Source of the DNA: Streptosporangiaceae bacterium
Lineage (GTDB): Bacteria > Actinomycetota > Actinomycetes > Streptosporangiales > Streptosporangiaceae
Reading direction: 5' to 3'
Assembly: GCA_030041195.1 (NCBI GenBank)
Contig: JASHOI010000405.1
Span: 1 to 33,260, forward strand
Length of the DNA stretch: 33,260 bases
Below, piece after piece: positions 31,867 to 33,260 of this stretch (position 1 is its first letter; each line of letters starts with the position of its first letter). The notes beneath the pieces are model-generated. The model did not search any database. It was given only the letters and a program-made list of their open reading frames with translations, and was not told the DNA's origin. Both the position numbers and the translations under genes were made by a program.

Positions 31867-33260
31867 CTACTGCCCGTGCAGGTGCGGGAACAGCTCCCCG
31901 AAGCACTCGGTGAGGATGTCGACGCCGTCGCCACGAAGCACGTCCTCGTCCGTGGCCAGGCCTGGCACACGCATGCCGATGCTCTTCCCGACTTCCAGCA
32001 CAGCGCACAGCGCCGCCTTGGACAGTGCCCGCAACGGGACGTCCCGTGGCATGGCCTGCGAACTGAACGGCGGCACCGGCAGCGGGACGGCACCGGGCCA
32101 GTCCTCCGGCGCTCGCGGGGTCTCCAGCGAGAGCACCGGGGCAATGTCCGCGGCGACCGCATCGCGCGCGGTCAGCGGAGCACCCAGCCGCCAGCGCTCG
32201 CGCAGGGTACGCAAAACCGACGTGTTCCGGTACTCGGAGGTGACGACGACCCGTTCAGGCACCCATGCGGAAATGGCGATCGCGGGCACGCGGACCCCCG
32301 ACCGGTCGAACGCAAAACCCATCTGGCCTGCGGGGGCGGACGGCACGGGAGGCGGGACGGGCGGCGGCGGGACGTGGTCGTAGGTGCCGCCGTGCTCGTC
32401 GAAGTTGACCAGCAGCAGCGTGTTGTACGCGTTCGAGCCGCCGGGCGTGGCAGAGGACCGGATCGCGCCGTAGACCTTGGCCAGCAGGGCCTCGCCGCCG
32501 AGCAGCGACGACGGGGGGTCGAAGTCGACACCGGGGTACAGGGCGTCGAAGGCCGGGTGCATGTCGTTGTGGCCGTAGAGCAGGTTGGGCTCGATGAACG
32601 AGTACGTGGGCAGCTGGCCGCTGGCGGCGTCCTCGAGGAACTGGTCGGTGGTGAAGAAGTTGGTCCGGAACCGGCCGTGCAGCCGGGAGGCGTGCAGGAT
32701 GCCGGTCAGCGAGATGTGGCTGGGCGGGTCACAGTAAACGCGCCAGGTCAGGCCCTGCGCCTCGAGCCGTTCGAAGATCGTCTCGGCCGTGTTGTGCACC
32801 GGGAACGAGTCGGCGGGGTCCATGTTGACGACAAAGCCGGACGAGCTCGCGGCGTGGAAGAACGAGCGGTTCGCGAACGTCTGCGACGGCACCTCGCAGA
32901 ACCAGTGATCGAACGCCGCGAACCCGCGGGCGAGCGCCGAGGTGACCGGCAGCTGGGCCGGCTGGTAGCCGGTCATGATCTGCGCGTACCGGTCGTAGCC
33001 GGGCTGGCTGCCCGTCTCGGCCGCGACCGCGGCGATGTAGTCGGCGACGAACCCGTCCATGGTCGGCGGGCGGCCGGGGCCGGCCGGCGCGTTGTACGGG
33101 GCTTGCATCTTCGCCGGCGGGATGCCGCGGTTGCCCGGCGGGTCGATCAGCCCGAACAACTGGGTGTTGACGTGCTGGTACTCCTCGCCGGGGTCCGGGC
33201 TTGGCGTGTTCATGCCGGGCGCCACCCGGTACGGCACGGCCGTCCGGCCGGAACCGTCGG
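31867..33260 (-). CDS. Phosphoesterase / phospholipase C family protein, N-terminus outside window
   Basis: The gene is cut by the right edge; ~464 residues are visible and the frame stays open to 33260. It belongs to the phosphoesterase family of acid phosphatases and phospholipases C (PF04185-like). Visible motifs are PSPDPGEEYQHVNTQLFG, DHWFCEVPSQTFANRSFFHA, SFIEPN and the metal-binding NFDEHGGTYDHVPPP, then ERVVVTSEYRNTSVLRTLRERW near the C-terminus. The N-terminal ENxSFDH-type nucleophile region expected for the family lies beyond the window, as would any Tat signal. It hydrolyses phosphomonoesters or phospholipids; which cannot be decided here. The C-terminal part after ~400 lacks the extra domain of Gram-negative enzymes. 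The DUF4337-like gene follows 52 bp downstream. Confidence 0.88.
   Translation of the reverse strand, partial: DGSGRTAVPYRVAPGMNTPSPDPGEEYQHVNTQLFGLIDPPGNRGIPPAKMQAPYNAPAGPGRPPTMDGFVADYIAAVAAETGSQPGYDRYAQIMTGYQPAQLPVTSALARGFAAFDHWFCEVPSQTFANRSFFHAASSSGFVVNMDPADSFPVHNTAETIFERLEAQGLTWRVYCDPPSHISLTGILHASRLHGRFRTNFFTTDQFLEDAASGQLPTYSFIEPNLLYGHNDMHPAFDALYPGVDFDPPSSLLGGEALLAKVYGAIRSSATPGGSNAYNTLLLVNFDEHGGTYDHVPPPPVPPPVPSAPAGQMGFAFDRSGVRVPAIAISAWVPERVVVTSEYRNTSVLRTLRERWRLGAPLTARDAVAADIAPVLSLETPRAPEDWPGAVPLPVPPFSSQAMPRDVPLRALSKAALCAVLEVGKSIGMRVPGLATDEDVLRGDGVDILTECFGELFPHLHGQ

Noticed and set aside
1..33260. CRISPR arrays, tRNA or rRNA genes, insertion sequences, attachment sites
   Set aside because: No regularly spaced repeats of CRISPR type, cloverleaf-like segments, transposase/integrase motifs or long terminal inverted repeats were found by reading.

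Overview
This 33.3 kb window is uniformly very GC-rich (about 70% by eye). Its genes start with ATG or GTG, often behind GGAGG-type ribosome sites or 4-bp ATGA/GTGA overlaps. The families present point to a high-GC actinomycete: a SARP-type regulator, a GT87 polyprenol-phosphate-mannose-dependent transferase, a mycothiol-type DsbA protein, a PPOX/F420-type flavoprotein and an arylamine N-acetyltransferase. It reads as chromosomal accessory or housekeeping DNA. I see no rRNA, tRNA, CRISPR array, integrase or insertion sequence. Both edges cut a gene: an M24-peptidase-like gene on the left and a phosphoesterase/phospholipase C on the right.

Layout. 1-3853 (+) is a likely operon of an M24-like protein, an APC amino-acid permease and an IlvD/Edd dehydratase. 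It ends on a perfect palindrome shared with the convergent gene 3883-5139 (-). That gene and 5713-8319 (+) are divergent, paralogous, membrane-anchored beta-propeller proteins separated by a 573-bp regulatory gap. 8627-11117 (+) is a GntR/YtrA-type regulator, ABC ATPase and ABC permease operon with overlapping stops and starts and an apparently leaderless promoter. 11153-15079 (-) is a 1308-aa SARP/BTAD, class III cyclase-like, AAA and TPR regulator whose cyclase-like domain has lost its catalytic residues. Beside it, divergent, lies an overlooked 63-aa gene (15197-15388, +) whose promoter carries two 8-bp direct repeats with the 11-bp period typical of SARP sites.

15267-19817 (-) holds a GT87 mannosyltransferase, an FtsX-type permease and its ATPase. 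A NarL/DesK-type sensor kinase and LuxR-type response regulator (19967-22146, +) are divergent from the ATPase and probably control it. 22153-25717 (-) is a compact four-gene redox cluster: deaminase, aldehyde dehydrogenase, aldo/keto reductase and mycothiol-type DsbA protein. 26220-28709 (+) carries a PPOX-SnoaL fusion, an arylamine N-acetyltransferase and a LOG-family hydrolase. 28810-30309 (-) is a DHA2 drug-efflux MFS protein, divergent from a frameshifted NADPH-dependent FMN reductase (30438-31051, +). The MFS side of that gap holds a perfect 27-bp palindromic operator. The right end (-) is a DUF4337-like membrane protein and the partial phosphoesterase.

The signals I consider most worth follow-up are the SARP/pseudo-cyclase regulator with its 63-aa neighbour, the recurring hexamer-N6-start (leaderless) architecture, the palindromic convergent gene ends, the paired beta-propellers, and the catalytic-residue substitutions in the redox cluster.
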